Part shown: piece by piece, positions 1 to 8,391 of the stretch
Position numbering within the stretch: position 1 is the stretch's first letter
How the letters are laid out: each line of letters opens with the position of its first letter
DNA from: Lachnospiraceae bacterium
GTDB taxonomy: Bacteria; Bacillota; Clostridia; Lachnospirales; Lachnospiraceae
Assembly (NCBI GenBank): GCA_021199495.1
Contig: JAJQHY010000098.1
Span: 1 to 56,575 of the forward strand
DNA: 56,575 nt
Reading direction: 5' to 3'
Notes under the pieces: model-generated
Database searches by the model: none
What the model was told of the DNA's origin: nothing
The model's input: the letters and a program-made list of their open reading frames with translations, nothing else
Program-made: the position numbers and the translations under genes

Positions 1-24
1 AAAACTGCCGAATTTAATCAGCGT

Positions 25-102
25 TTAGCGCCTACCACAGTCTGCCGCGCGACATGCTGATTGGCCGTTTTTCAGACATATCGCTTTTGATTCGTATTTC
101 AT
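25..102 (-). pseudogene. Possible broken start of a GNAT acetyltransferase gene
   Basis: An ATG at 102 follows a good ribosome site (AGAGGA, about 9 bases upstream) and reads MKYESKAICLKNGQSACRAADCG before a TAA stop after 25 codons. This opening resembles the N-terminus of many clostridial GNAT acetyltransferases (an LKNG segment followed by an RxxxxxDA-like segment). Downstream codons in the same frame (TLIKFG) look coding again, so a nonsense change or small indel is possible. The window ends 24 bases later, so neither the family nor the break can be confirmed. The assignment is inference from a very short stretch. Confidence 0.25.
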
Positions 103-115
103 GAAAACATTCCTC

Positions 116-323
116 TTAAAATATTCCCGGCAGGGTCTGCGCAACCATCATCCCCGCACCGAAGGAAATTCCATTTGCCACAAGGGCATACACAACATAA
201 AACCACTTTTTTTCTCGGCCTGTCTGTCCACCTGTTCATAAACGCATTGTACATGATTGCTTCGATTATATACACAATCCCCCATATTTTCATAAGCAAC
301 ATGCACCAAGGCCTTCGATTCAC
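116..323 (-). pseudogene. Small membrane protein gene with a homopolymer frameshift
   Basis: A GTG start at 323 (AAGG about 7 bases upstream) opens MNRRPWCMLLMKIWGIVYIIEAIMYN, a hydrophobic segment followed by NRWTDRPRKK. At an A7 run near 205-212 the frame goes wrong. If one A is removed, reading continues as WFYVVYALVANGISFGAGMM, a second membrane segment, and ends at TAA 116-118. The intact product would be a protein of about 68 residues with two membrane segments. No family is recognised. The break is either a real +1 frameshift or a miscounted homopolymer. The gene lies between the possible acetyltransferase start and the SdpI-like gene on the same strand. Confidence 0.55.
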
Positions 324-401
324 TATCTGCCTTCACAGTAACAGGAAAGAAATACACTGTCAATATCACACATCTAATATTTGTTCTCTCTGAAGCATTT
401 T

Positions 402-794
402 TCAATGAACCGGAACCTGACGCCTTGTGCCATCCTTATGAAAATGATTTTTCAAAGCAATTTCGGTTGGAATGATTGATCCAATCAAAAAGATCAGTTC
501 CACCGTTATCACAACTGTGCATAATACTCCCAACATATTCTCATCTGCTCCGTAAAATATAATATGAACCAGCACCGCCGCGGCCAGAAGTCCCCATCCG
601 GCTCTCCACCAGAGTTTTCCCGCAAATAGATGTGCAAATTTCCAGGTATCCATATTTTTCATCGATCGCTTCGTCCTGTACCCAACCACGCCGTTGATTT
701 GCTTTGGGCAATGCTTCCACATCATTCTCCCTACAACGATCATAAGCACCGGGATCAGGCAGTCACACAGAAATATAAACCACTTAAACCACAT
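402..794 (-). CDS. SdpI/YhfL-family membrane protein
   Basis: A 130-residue integral membrane protein. Residues 1-25 form a first hydrophobic segment. A cytoplasmic stretch (VVGYRTKRSMKNMDTWKFAH) carries the GxRT...S..N...W..A pattern seen in the SdpI/YhfL family (SdpI is the immunity protein to the Bacillus SdpC toxin), and two further membrane segments follow. The ATG at 794 has a GGGGGAG ribosome site 9 bases upstream. Most SdpI-family members are not proven immunity proteins, and no sdpC-like toxin gene is visible here, so only a general membrane or envelope role can be inferred. Confidence 0.7.
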   Translation of the reverse strand: MWFKWFIFLCDCLIPVLMIVVGRMMWKHCPKQINGVVGYRTKRSMKNMDTWKFAHLFAGKLWWRAGWGLLAAAVLVHIIFYGADENMLGVLCTVVITVELIFLIGSIIPTEIALKNHFHKDGTRRQVPVH

Positions 795-854
795 ACCAAT
801 TGTCTCCCCCTGTATTTTGTTATGTTTAAATTCCCGGTAATGGAATTTTACAGA

Positions 855-1437
855 TCAGATATGAAATGTCTCTTTTTCCACAGCTTCATACAAATCTCTA
901 CCCATCCTTTCTTCAAAACAGGACTTCAGATAAATGTTATAATCCCATTTATCCTGCGCATATGAACCATACCGGTTTTTTACATCGTTCATGCGATCAA
1001 TGATATCCATTACAAAACCAGGTCCGGAAATTGCATCGCATAGTTGAATCAGACGATCATAGTCATCATAGACTGCTTCCTCTAGCTTCTGAATGATTTC
1101 CTCTGTTTTCGATTCTGTAGTATCCCGATTTCCTACATAATTGTCAATGCTTTGCAGATTAAAGGAATGTGTCAGACAGATTTTTGCCGCCTCATCATAT
1201 CCTAAGTCCATCATATAGCGGTATCCATCAATCACATGTCCCAAATGCCTTTTTCCGAATCTCCTGCCAATATCATGCAGCAATCCTACGATATATGCTT
1301 TATCCGCGTCCATACCTGCCTGTTTTGCAATGCACTGCGCACAATGCTACTGTCCTGCTATGATCTCCCCATGGTCCTGGATTCATCGACTCACTTTCCC
1401 TTAAAATTTCTTCCGCCTGTTCTTTTGTCGGCAACAT
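855..1437 (-). pseudogene. HD-domain phosphohydrolase gene, frameshifted
   Basis: The longest open frame (1313 leftward, 152 residues) holds the HD metal-binding motif in LLHDIGRRFG, but its start lacks the family N-terminus. That part lies in another frame: an ATG at 1437 with a strong GGAGGAAAG ribosome site reads MLPTKEQAEEILRESE, then MNPGPWGDHSRTVALCA. A one-base shift near 1330-1337 would join it to IAKQAGMDADKAYIVGLLHD, giving a normal HD protein of about 193 residues. The gene is therefore disrupted by one extra base (or two missing). HD proteins of this kind hydrolyse nucleotides or phosphomonoesters; the substrate is unknown. A sequencing error remains possible. Confidence 0.75.
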
Positions 1438-1512
1438 AAATATTCTTTCCTCCGCTCTTCGTTTTTAACTCCACACGCCAGCGGTTTTCAATTTAAACTT
1501 CGATACTGCATT

Positions 1513-2004
1513 TCAGAGCAACCCATATTTTAAAAAATCATCCGCTTCTTCCCTGGACTTGAAAATATGAATCTCGTTATCCGGATATGCCTGAAGCCAA
1601 GAATATATTTTGGGCAGCTGTTCCTTGGAAAAATCCAAAATCCATTGTCTGAATTCGGGATCAAATTCTGTTTCTGTCCATGGCATATCCACTCTCGGTT
1701 TCCCTATGTGGGACTCCACACCTGCAATGCAGACATCCAGCGGATAATCTAATAAAAAGACAGTGTCGCATTGCTGCAGCCGTATCGGGATTGTCCTCAT
1801 ATAGTTTCCATCAATAATCCACCGTTCCTGCTTCAAGATTTCATTCAACGCAAAGTCAAACCGCTCTCTTGAAACGGTAGTTTTATCCGCCCGATGCCAG
1901 ATCATATCCAGATAAAAGAGAGGTATCTGTGTTTTCTCATGAAGTCGGCGCGTGAAGGTACTCTTCCCTGCTCCCGGGCATCCGATTACTATGATTTTAT
2001 CCAT
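1513..2004 (-). CDS. Adenylate-kinase-like P-loop nucleotide kinase (FlaR/topology-modulation type)
   Basis: A 163-residue P-loop protein. The Walker A motif is GCPGAGKSTF near residues 8-17. It is followed by LFYLDMIWHRADKT and RWIIDGNYMRT, typical of the adenylate-kinase-like group annotated as DNA topology modulation protein or AAA-family ATPase. The frame is open 28 codons further upstream, but the ATG at 2004 is preferred because GGAG lies 9 bases before it and the P-loop then sits at the usual distance from the N-terminus. The real substrate of this family is not established, and the topology-modulation name is historical. Confidence 0.75.
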   Translation of the reverse strand: MDKIIVIGCPGAGKSTFTRRLHEKTQIPLFYLDMIWHRADKTTVSRERFDFALNEILKQERWIIDGNYMRTIPIRLQQCDTVFLLDYPLDVCIAGVESHIGKPRVDMPWTETEFDPEFRQWILDFSKEQLPKIYSWLQAYPDNEIHIFKSREEADDFLKYGLL

Positions 2005-2062
2005 TGATATACTCCTACAAATTGGATTTTCAGTTCTGTATGCCTTACCGGTAAACTGGAAT

Positions 2063-2665
2063 TTATTCATCCGGCTGCTGTCCATCATGAGCTAACCACC
2101 GACATTCTCCTAACTCAAAATTCGAAAATTTAGCTTCAAACGAACCATCTTCTGCCGAACAGGCAAAGATTCCAAATTGAATTTTTCCACCGCCTTTGTG
2201 CATATGACAAATCCTCATCTGTTGAAATTTTTTACCATCCTCCGAGCATTCCATACAATAATCATCTTCTCTGCGACTAAAACGGTACCACATTGCCTTT
2301 ACTTTCAAAGGAACCTCTGTTGTAGCCCAGTCTGAATATCCGTTATTTGTCACAACACTTCCAAGATGTTGAAACTTCTCATTCTCATATTCAACACAAG
2401 CCTTGAGCCAGTTTTCACTATCTAGATACATTACAATGCCACACTGATCAAAACGAGTTTTACTATTCTCGAATTCTGCTTTTACTGTGAAGCTAAAATA
2501 TTTTTCTTCCGTTTCCATCTGAAATACTGGCGCATTATCATTACGGAAATGATAATACGTTCTCTGCCACAAGTCAGTGTGAGGTTCTGTAATTATCTTC
2601 ACGGTCGTGTCACCAACTACATATTCCTTTGGTTCTCTGATCCATCTGAAATTTTTTAAGTTCAT
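2063..2665 (-). CDS. DUF1349 family protein (concanavalin-like fold)
   Basis: A 200-residue soluble protein with the hallmarks of DUF1349: an N-terminal WIREP segment, TDLWQRTYYHF, FSFTVKAEF, then DQCGIVMYLDSENWLKACVEYEN and, near the C-terminus, GIFACSAEDGSFEAKFSNFEL. The family adopts a concanavalin/jelly-roll fold and is often annotated as related to yeast regulation-of-enolase protein 1; its biochemical role is not known. The ATG at 2665 is chosen over the GTG three codons upstream because AGAGGTG lies 6 bases before it. A 65-bp sequence starting 44 bases upstream is repeated at the same distance before the next gene. Confidence 0.8.
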   Translation of the reverse strand: MNLKNFRWIREPKEYVVGDTTVKIITEPHTDLWQRTYYHFRNDNAPVFQMETEEKYFSFTVKAEFENSKTRFDQCGIVMYLDSENWLKACVEYENEKFQHLGSVVTNNGYSDWATTEVPLKVKAMWYRFSRREDDYCMECSEDGKKFQQMRICHMHKGGGKIQFGIFACSAEDGSFEAKFSNFELGECRWLAHDGQQPDE

Positions 2666-2708
2666 TGCGTACACCTCTTTTTTCTCTCAGTTTCATTAAC
2701 ATATCCTT

Positions 2709-2773
2709 AAATTCCAATTTATTGCCTTGCCCGAATCCTCGGCAACCTTACATACAAGCATACCTCATAAATC
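2709..2773 (-). repeat. 65-bp direct repeat, copy 1
   Basis: Matches 3393-3457 at about 62 of 65 positions. It lies 44 bases upstream of the DUF1349 gene start. Read on the minus strand in one frame it gives MLVCKVAEDSGKAINWNL, and every difference from copy 2 falls at a third codon position, which suggests a duplicated coding fragment. It may equally carry a promoter. Confidence 0.85.
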
Positions 2774-2903
2774 CCTCTTGAGCATGATCAATTAAACGCA
2801 TAACCGATAAGGCAAACTGTAATAACCAATAAAAATATACCTGCTACTAAATTTATACGATTCTCTCTTGTAACTTCCAATCGCTATTTTGGACTATCCG
2901 CCA

Positions 2904-3350
2904 TCAGTACCATGCCGTATATGCATACCAGTTTCCTTCAATCAGCCATGTTGTTCCCCTATTATCCCCTGTGCCGACCCATCGCCAGATGTCTCCGTCT
3001 GCGATGAGATTCGCGCCTGACTCATCAGCGACCGGGTAGCCATCAACAGAATAATATAGACCCACATATGGTGCCGGCGGCATAACACCAAAAGAAGATG
3101 TATAAAATTCAACCACTGGATGCTCTGCCTCTGCTTCCGATAGATAAGCAATATTGTTGACACCACCTATGTCAATATCTCTTGTATTTCCTGTTTCCTG
3201 TATCGTCAGGGCAGCTTTTTCCAGCACCTTTTTATTTCTTGCATAAATTTGTTCTGGTGAATTCCACCAGCTAAAAAGTGTGGCAAGAAGCATGAGACCC
3301 GCCAGAACTGCGAAAATTATTACTAGACGCTTGTGTTTTATTTTTTTCAT
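2904..3350 (-). CDS. Membrane-anchored protein of unknown function
   Basis: A 148-residue protein. After a lysine/arginine-rich start (MKKIKHKR) there is one hydrophobic segment (LVIIFAVLAGLMLLATLFSW), so most of the chain is probably outside the membrane as a signal-anchored domain. The C-terminal half is rich in Trp, Tyr and Gly (DGDIWRWVGTG, WLIEGNWYAYTAWY). I do not recognise a family. The ATG at 3350 is preferred over one 17 codons upstream because GGAG lies 9 bases before it and the anchor then starts properly. The gene sits between two copies of a 65-bp direct repeat. Confidence 0.6.
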   Translation of the reverse strand: MKKIKHKRLVIIFAVLAGLMLLATLFSWWNSPEQIYARNKKVLEKAALTIQETGNTRDIDIGGVNNIAYLSEAEAEHPVVEFYTSSFGVMPPAPYVGLYYSVDGYPVADESGANLIADGDIWRWVGTGDNRGTTWLIEGNWYAYTAWY

Positions 3351-3392
3351 AGCAATTTTCTCCGTTTTTTGGGAAGGAATGTGTGAATTCAC

Positions 3393-3457
3393 AAATTCCA
3401 ATTTATTGCCTTGCCTGACTCCTCGGCAACCTTACATACAAGCATTCCTCATAAATC
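3393..3457 (-). repeat. 65-bp direct repeat, copy 2
   Basis: The second copy of the repeat at 2709-2773, again 43 bases upstream of a start codon (3350). Read on the minus strand it gives MLVCKVAEESGKAINWNL followed by TGA. The three internal differences from copy 1 are at wobble positions in this frame. Confidence 0.85.
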
Positions 3458-3525
3458 TAACTACTATCCAGATCAGTATAACAAACCTTTCTTTCCTTTA
3501 CAATTTAAGTTTTTATGAAGGTAAC

Positions 3526-3562
3526 AAAAATGCGAAGCAGTCGCCCGCTCCGCAGTCGCATT
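3526..3562 (-). terminator. Probable rho-independent terminator of the GNAT gene
   Basis: On the minus strand AATGCGA ... TCGCATT forms a GC-rich hairpin followed by a run of five T, 56 bases after the stop of the acetyltransferase gene at 3618. Confidence 0.55.
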
Positions 3563-3617
3563 ACTTTTCCATTTTCAGAAAAATGTTTCACGTGAAACAT
3601 TCCATCATCCGTTGCCG

Positions 3618-4388
3618 TCACTCATTCATTTTATCCACGATTTCCGCCGGTTTCACAGTCATCTCCACCCATGCCGGCACAAATCCGCTGCGGATTGCAT
3701 TCCGTGCAGAGCAAATATTTGACCAGGCGCAGCAGTAAAAAGGCACTTTGTCTCTCTTCAAAATTTCAATAGCCAGCCTGCTCGTCAGCGCTGAAGCAAT
3801 ACCTTTCCTGCGATACTCCGGCAGAACATCCACACCAATCTGCCACATACTGTCACAGTCGGCAGAGCATGCTGCCAATCCGATTAATTTACCGTTATCA
3901 TACGCGCCTGCACCAAGCACGTCCAGTTCTTTTCTGTCTTCACAAAGTGCATTGCTCCACTCTTTCCGATATAGGCTGGAGAAATCTCTCTGCTCCAGAA
4001 TTTTAATCTCATAGTCACAGGACAGTACTGTCAGTCGGTCAGGGTCCGGCAGGAAGTATTCCGCCATAAAACAGATTTTCTGACCCATCGGCGTAAGCTG
4101 CTCAGCGAGCCAGTTCATGGAAGGTGTTTCAAAGCAGTGATAAAATTCAAACTTATGGAGGTATTTCCAGACAAGTTCCCTGTACTCTGGTTTTACGGAG
4201 ACGACAATATTGCTGCCATAAGATACAAAATTGCAGGTGATGGGTTCCTTATAATATTTTCTGGCCTGTTCACCGAGCGCGAAGTCAACCATCACATGGT
4301 CTGGTTTCAGGAAATCTTCCATGGTGCAGTGATTATCTGTGGCTGACTGTTCCATGGCGATTTCAAAGATTTGCTGTTTTGTGTACAT
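3618..4388 (-). CDS. GNAT family N-acetyltransferase (two-part)
   Basis: A 256-residue acetyltransferase. The N-terminal half (about 1-125) is a divergent domain; the C-terminal half carries the acetyl-CoA site: IGVDVLPEYRRKGIAS near residues 186-201 fits the V-x-P-x-x-R-x-x-G-I-A motif A of GNAT proteins, followed by SARNAIRSGF, the usual motif B region. The protein would move an acetyl group from acetyl-CoA to an amine on an unknown acceptor. Its own terminator lies downstream. A second GNAT gene on the same strand precedes it, 28 bases away, so they may be cotranscribed. Confidence 0.8.
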   Translation of the reverse strand: MYTKQQIFEIAMEQSATDNHCTMEDFLKPDHVMVDFALGEQARKYYKEPITCNFVSYGSNIVVSVKPEYRELVWKYLHKFEFYHCFETPSMNWLAEQLTPMGQKICFMAEYFLPDPDRLTVLSCDYEIKILEQRDFSSLYRKEWSNALCEDRKELDVLGAGAYDNGKLIGLAACSADCDSMWQIGVDVLPEYRRKGIASALTSRLAIEILKRDKVPFYCCAWSNICSARNAIRSGFVPAWVEMTVKPAEIVDKMNE

Positions 4389-4416
4389 AGTCTGCTTTTC
4401 TCCTGTTTTTATCCTG

Positions 4417-4920
4417 CTATTTTATCTGGATGCGTCTTCTGTAACGATGTCCTTTCTCAGTTTTTTCAACAGGAAAAAACCCACATTTTTCAAACATCCT
4501 GGTGGAAGGCAAATTATAGTCGTATATATCCGCAACCTCCACATAAGAAAAGCCAAGTGTTTTTGCTCTCTCAACCAAAGCCAGAACAACCTTTTCTCCA
4601 ATTCCTCTTCCCCGAAATTCCGGCTTTCCAATCACAATCGGCATATCATTCTGCCAGAAAGAAACATCTCCGATAGGAGCCCATGATTTTTTTTCACAGA
4701 GAATCTCAATAAAATAAACCTCTCCACGCTTTTGAAGGTATTCATACATTCGATATAACCTGTCCAAGTCATAAGGCTGATATTTTCCGTCAACCATCAG
4801 AAGAGTTTCTTCATCCTGATACCAGTCAAGTGCAAAAGCACAGTCTCCTTCATATTTTTTCAATCTCAGGTTTTCATCAACACAGATGAAATCCGGCTGA
4901 TTGATTCCAGACATAGGCAT
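4417..4920 (-). CDS. GNAT family N-acetyltransferase
   Basis: A 167-residue single-domain acetyltransferase. KPEFRGRGIGEKVVLALVER (about residues 99-118) is the acetyl-CoA binding loop and helix; STRMFEKCGF near residues 137-146 is motif B. The chain resembles Firmicute GNATs of the RimJ-like or aminoglycoside 6'-acetyltransferase group (WYQDEETLLMVDGK), but the acceptor cannot be told from sequence. The ATG at 4920 has AAGGAG about 11 bases upstream; a second in-frame ATG two codons later is also possible. It starts 34 bases downstream of rsmG on the same strand. Confidence 0.8.
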   Translation of the reverse strand: MPMSGINQPDFICVDENLRLKKYEGDCAFALDWYQDEETLLMVDGKYQPYDLDRLYRMYEYLQKRGEVYFIEILCEKKSWAPIGDVSFWQNDMPIVIGKPEFRGRGIGEKVVLALVERAKTLGFSYVEVADIYDYNLPSTRMFEKCGFFPVEKTEKGHRYRRRIQIK

Positions 4921-4954
4921 CTATAAATTTCTCCTTGATTATTCTTAACCACAT

Positions 4955-5653
4955 TCACAAAATCGGCTCCTTCGCCGGCAGTCCTGCCTTCCTCGGATAT
5001 TTCTTCGGCGTTGCTTTTGCCTTGTCAATCAGAAATAACACCCGATATTCTTCCTCTCCTAAATGAAACTCCACTTTCTTCTGGTATTTTCCACCCAGAA
5101 GAGTGATTGCTTTCACGGCCTCTTCAATTTCCTCCAGGCCCTTCTGTGACTTGTAAGATACAAAATACCCGCCTTGCCTCACGAATGGCAGACAATATTC
5201 GCTTAAGGTACTCATATTAGCGACTGCTCTGCTGACACAAATGTCATATTTTTCACGATAAGCCGGATTTCTGGCGAAATCCTCAGCCCGTCCATGAAGT
5301 GCCGCCACGTTTTCCAGCTTCAGCTTCTCTATCACTTCATTTAAAAAATTTACCCGCTTATTTAAGGAATCCAGCAGTGTAACCTTCAGATGTGGAAACA
5401 CAATCTTTAAGGGAATGCCGGGGAACCCGGCGCCGGTTCCGACATCAATCAGGGTGCTGCAGGTTGACAAATCCACCGCTTTCACCAAAGATACACTGTC
5501 CGCGAAGTGCTTTTCACAGACCTCGTCGAAGTCCGTAATAGCTGTGAGGTTCATGACGGAATTCCATTCGATCAACAGGTTATAGTATTGAAGGAACTGG
5601 TCCTTCTGGTGATCTGTCAGAGTGATATGAAACTGGTTAAAATATTCCTGCAT
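4955..5653 (-). CDS. rsmG: 16S rRNA (guanine-527-N7)-methyltransferase RsmG
   Basis: A 232-residue class I methyltransferase that methylates N7 of G527 in 16S rRNA; loss of function gives low-level streptomycin resistance in several bacteria. The S-adenosylmethionine loop is LIDVGTGAGFPGIPLKI near residues 68-84, followed by LLDSLNKRVNFLNEV and the family segment VSRAVANMSTLSEYCLPFV. The Lys/Pro-rich tail (KKYPRKAGLPAKEPI) is characteristic of RsmG. It is the distal gene of the conserved mnmE-mnmG-rsmG order left of the origin. GGAAA precedes the ATG at 5653. Confidence 0.95.
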   Translation of the reverse strand: MQEYFNQFHITLTDHQKDQFLQYYNLLIEWNSVMNLTAITDFDEVCEKHFADSVSLVKAVDLSTCSTLIDVGTGAGFPGIPLKIVFPHLKVTLLDSLNKRVNFLNEVIEKLKLENVAALHGRAEDFARNPAYREKYDICVSRAVANMSTLSEYCLPFVRQGGYFVSYKSQKGLEEIEEAVKAITLLGGKYQKKVEFHLGEEEYRVLFLIDKAKATPKKYPRKAGLPAKEPIL

Positions 5654-5900
5654 AGTAATATTTTCCTTTCAGATATTTCGAACCCATAAATACATGAGGG
5701 CATTTCCGGCAGAAGACCCTTTGTCTTTAATACATCTCCTCCAGTGTTAACAGACTCCCAATACATTTTGAACAAAGTTACATTCAGGTCATTACGATAT
5801 CCTATATTATGATGACCTTATTTTGTGGCCGTCAAGGATCATTATATTTTATAATCCGAGTAAGGGATTTTCCTCTTTTCGCTTTTTAAAAAGAATAATC

Positions 5901-7913
5901 TCATTCCGCAGAATGTTTTCTCCCCGCCTCCATGTACACCAGCAGTACACTGATGTCCGCCGGAGACACGCCGCTGATACGGCTTGCCTGGCCAATATTG
6001 ACCGGCAGAAATTTTTTCAGCTTCTGCCGGGCCTCAATCCGTAAGCTTGGCACCTGATCATAGTCAAAATCCGGCGGGATTTTTTTCTTCTCCATCTTTT
6101 TAAACTGCTCGACCTGCCGGTTCTGGCGCTCAAGATATCCCTCGTATTTGATTTCAATCACGACCTGATCAATTACTTCACGCTGCAGTTCTTTTCTTTC
6201 CGGATCAAGCTCTGCCAAACAGTCATAGGATAACTCCGGGCGGCAGAGTAACTCCGCCAGGCTGGTGCCGGTTTTTAACGGACTGCTGCCATAGCGCTCA
6301 AAAAAGCCCTGATGCTCCTTACTGGCTCCGATCATCACATGCTTCAGACGGAAAATTTCCTCTTCGATCATCTGTTTTTTCTGTACGGTATGCTGATAAT
6401 CCGCTTCACTGACCAGGCCGACCTGATATCCGATTTCTCTGAGCCGCAGGTCCGCATTGTCCTGGCGTAAAAGCAGGCGATATTCCGCCCTGGAGGTCAT
6501 CATCCGATAGGGTTCGAAATTTTCCTTTGTCACCAGATCGTCAATCAGCACACCGATATAGGCCTGCGACCGATCCAGAATGACCTGCTCTTTTCCCTTG
6601 CAGAACTGAGCCGCATTGATTCCGGCCATGATACCCTGGGCCGCCGCCTCCTCATAGCCGCTGCTGCCGTTAATCTGCCCCGCACAAAAGAGACCGGAAA
6701 CTTTTTTGGTCTCCAGGGTAGCATATAATTCCATCGGATCCAGGCAATCGTACTCAATCGCATAGGCGTTGCGCACAATTTTGCAGTGCTCCAGTCCAGG
6801 TACAGTGCGATACATCGCAAGCTGCACATCTTCCGGCAAGGAAGAAGACATGCCTCCGACATACATTTCACTGGTATGAATTCCTTCCGGTTCCAGAAAT
6901 ACCTGATGCCTGTCCTTGTCCGCGAATTTCACCACCTTGTCTTCGATAGACGGACAGTACCTGGGGCCGGTTCCCTCGATAATGCCCGCATAAATCGGCG
7001 ATCTGTCCAGATTTGCGCGGATAATTTTGTGCGTTTTCTCATTCGTATAAGTAAGCCAGCAAGATACCTGTTTTTTCTGCACGGACTCCGGGTCAGTGCT
7101 GAAGGAAAATGGCACAATTGGTTCGTCTCCGAACTGCTCTTCCATTTTGGAATAATCAATGGAATCACCCGCCATTCTGGCCGGCGTCCCGGTCTTGAAT
7201 CTGCGTAATTTCAGACCCAGCTCCCGCAAACTGTCCGACAAATGCGTTGCCGCCTGCAGACCATTCGGACCGGTATAAGTAATTGCCTCACCGCAGAGAC
7301 AGCGGGCATTTAAATAAGTGCCGGTGCAGAGAATCAATGCCTGACACTCATAAACCGCGCCGGTGAAAGTCTTTATACCAACTACTTTTCTCCTGATTCC
7401 TCTTTGAGAATCGTTACTGAATTGAAGATCATTTCTCTCCTGATTAAGAGCACTATCTAAATTTCCGGAATCGCCTGCATTACAGGAATCCTCAGGATCA
7501 TACTTACCTTGAATATCTTCTGTCAGAATCTCACAGACCTCCGCCTGCTTGATCGTCAGATGCTCCTGATGCTCTAAGACCCTGCGCATCTCCCTCGTAT
7601 AATCAGACTTGTCCGCCTGCGCCCTGAGCGAATGCACCGCCGGACCCTTTGAGACATTCAGCATCTTCGACTGGATAAAGGTCTTGTCAATATTTTTGCC
7701 CATCTCGCCGCCCAGCGCGTCCACCTCCCGCACCAGATGCCCCTTGGAGGACCCGCCGATATTCGGGTTGCAGGGCATGAGTGCAATACTGTCCACACTG
7801 ACTGTGAAAATTACTGTCTCCAGACCCAGTCTCGCACAGGCCAACGCCGCCTCACACCCGGCATGCCCCGCCCCGATCACACATACATCTACTTTTTCCC
7901 TGATTTCTGACAT
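5901..7913 (-). CDS. mnmG: tRNA uridine-5-carboxymethylaminomethyl modification enzyme MnmG (GidA)
   Basis: A 670-residue FAD protein. With MnmE it installs carboxymethylaminomethyl at U34 of tRNAs reading NNA/NNG codons. The FAD-binding motif is [14 protein letters not shown] near residues 11-24; [20 protein letters not shown] and the conserved GTFLN/Cys segment ([18 protein letters not shown]) are present, as is the C-terminal helical MnmE-binding region. Family members are usually about 620-640 residues. The excess is a hydrophilic insert near residues 138-175 ([20 protein letters not shown]) between two strands of the first domain, which looks like a surface loop. The flanking spacers are unusually long for this operon. 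Confidence 0.97.
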   Translation of the reverse strand: MSEIREKVDVCVIGAGHAGCEAALACARLGLETVIFTVSVDSIALMPCNPNIGGSSKGHLVREVDALGGEMGKNIDKTFIQSKMLNVSKGPAVHSLRAQADKSDYTREMRRVLEHQEHLTIKQAEVCEILTEDIQGKYDPEDSCNAGDSGNLDSALNQERNDLQFSNDSQRGIRRKVVGIKTFTGAVYECQALILCTGTYLNARCLCGEAITYTGPNGLQAATHLSDSLRELGLKLRRFKTGTPARMAGDSIDYSKMEEQFGDEPIVPFSFSTDPESVQKKQVSCWLTYTNEKTHKIIRANLDRSPIYAGIIEGTGPRYCPSIEDKVVKFADKDRHQVFLEPEGIHTSEMYVGGMSSSLPEDVQLAMYRTVPGLEHCKIVRNAYAIEYDCLDPMELYATLETKKVSGLFCAGQINGSSGYEEAAAQGIMAGINAAQFCKGKEQVILDRSQAYIGVLIDDLVTKENFEPYRMMTSRAEYRLLLRQDNADLRLREIGYQVGLVSEADYQHTVQKKQMIEEEIFRLKHVMIGASKEHQGFFERYGSSPLKTGTSLAELLCRPELSYDCLAELDPERKELQREVIDQVVIEIKYEGYLERQNRQVEQFKKMEKKKIPPDFDYDQVPSLRIEARQKLKKFLPVNIGQASRISGVSPADISVLLVYMEAGRKHSAE

Positions 7914-7989
7914 TTATCCTATCAACCTCTTCCAGCTACATTTACTTACAAATAAGAAACAAATCTATGATACAAAAAAACTTTAACTT

Positions 7990-8380
7990 ACTTAATTTCT
8001 AAATCTGAAATATCAAGTGTAAGAATACATAAAATGCTAAGATTTTTTGTATAGTGTGAATGACTTCATAAACACAAAACTCTCTCAATTCCATACATCA
8101 TAAAATTGAAGTACCGAGCATGATTATATAAACTGCTGAGCGATTTTTCGTGCCATGGAGATGATATCATGACTCAAAAAATACTTTCTCACCTCTTATA
8201 ATGTAAAATTGAAGAACCGAGTGTGAGAATACATAAACTGTTGAGCGATTTTTGTGCTATGGAGATGAGACCATTGACAATCGTGGAAGCCTCACCTGAA
8301 CACGATTGTCACGCTCATGGGCTCATCGGAATGCTCAGCACAGCATGAGTGAAACAGTTTATGTATTTTCACACGACCCC
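7990..8380. repeat. Degenerate direct repeats and a long inverted repeat between mnmG and mnmE
   Basis: The 478-bp spacer holds no gene. Two clear copies of a unit of about 70 bp lie at 8099-8168 and 8200-8273 (shared TAAAATTGAAG, ACCGAG, AAACTG.TGAGCGATTTTT and ATGGAGATGA), and a weaker copy at about 8001-8068. A 22-bp arm at 8221-8242 (GTGTGAGAATACATAAACTG) is repeated in inverted form at 8353-8374 with one mismatch. Between the arms a perfect 11-bp stem (TGACAATCGTG/CACGATTGTCA, about 8275-8310) forms the centre. The 154-bp arrangement resembles a non-autonomous inverted-repeat element or a large RNA hairpin. Confidence 0.75.
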
Positions 8381-8391
8381 CTTCAATCCCC

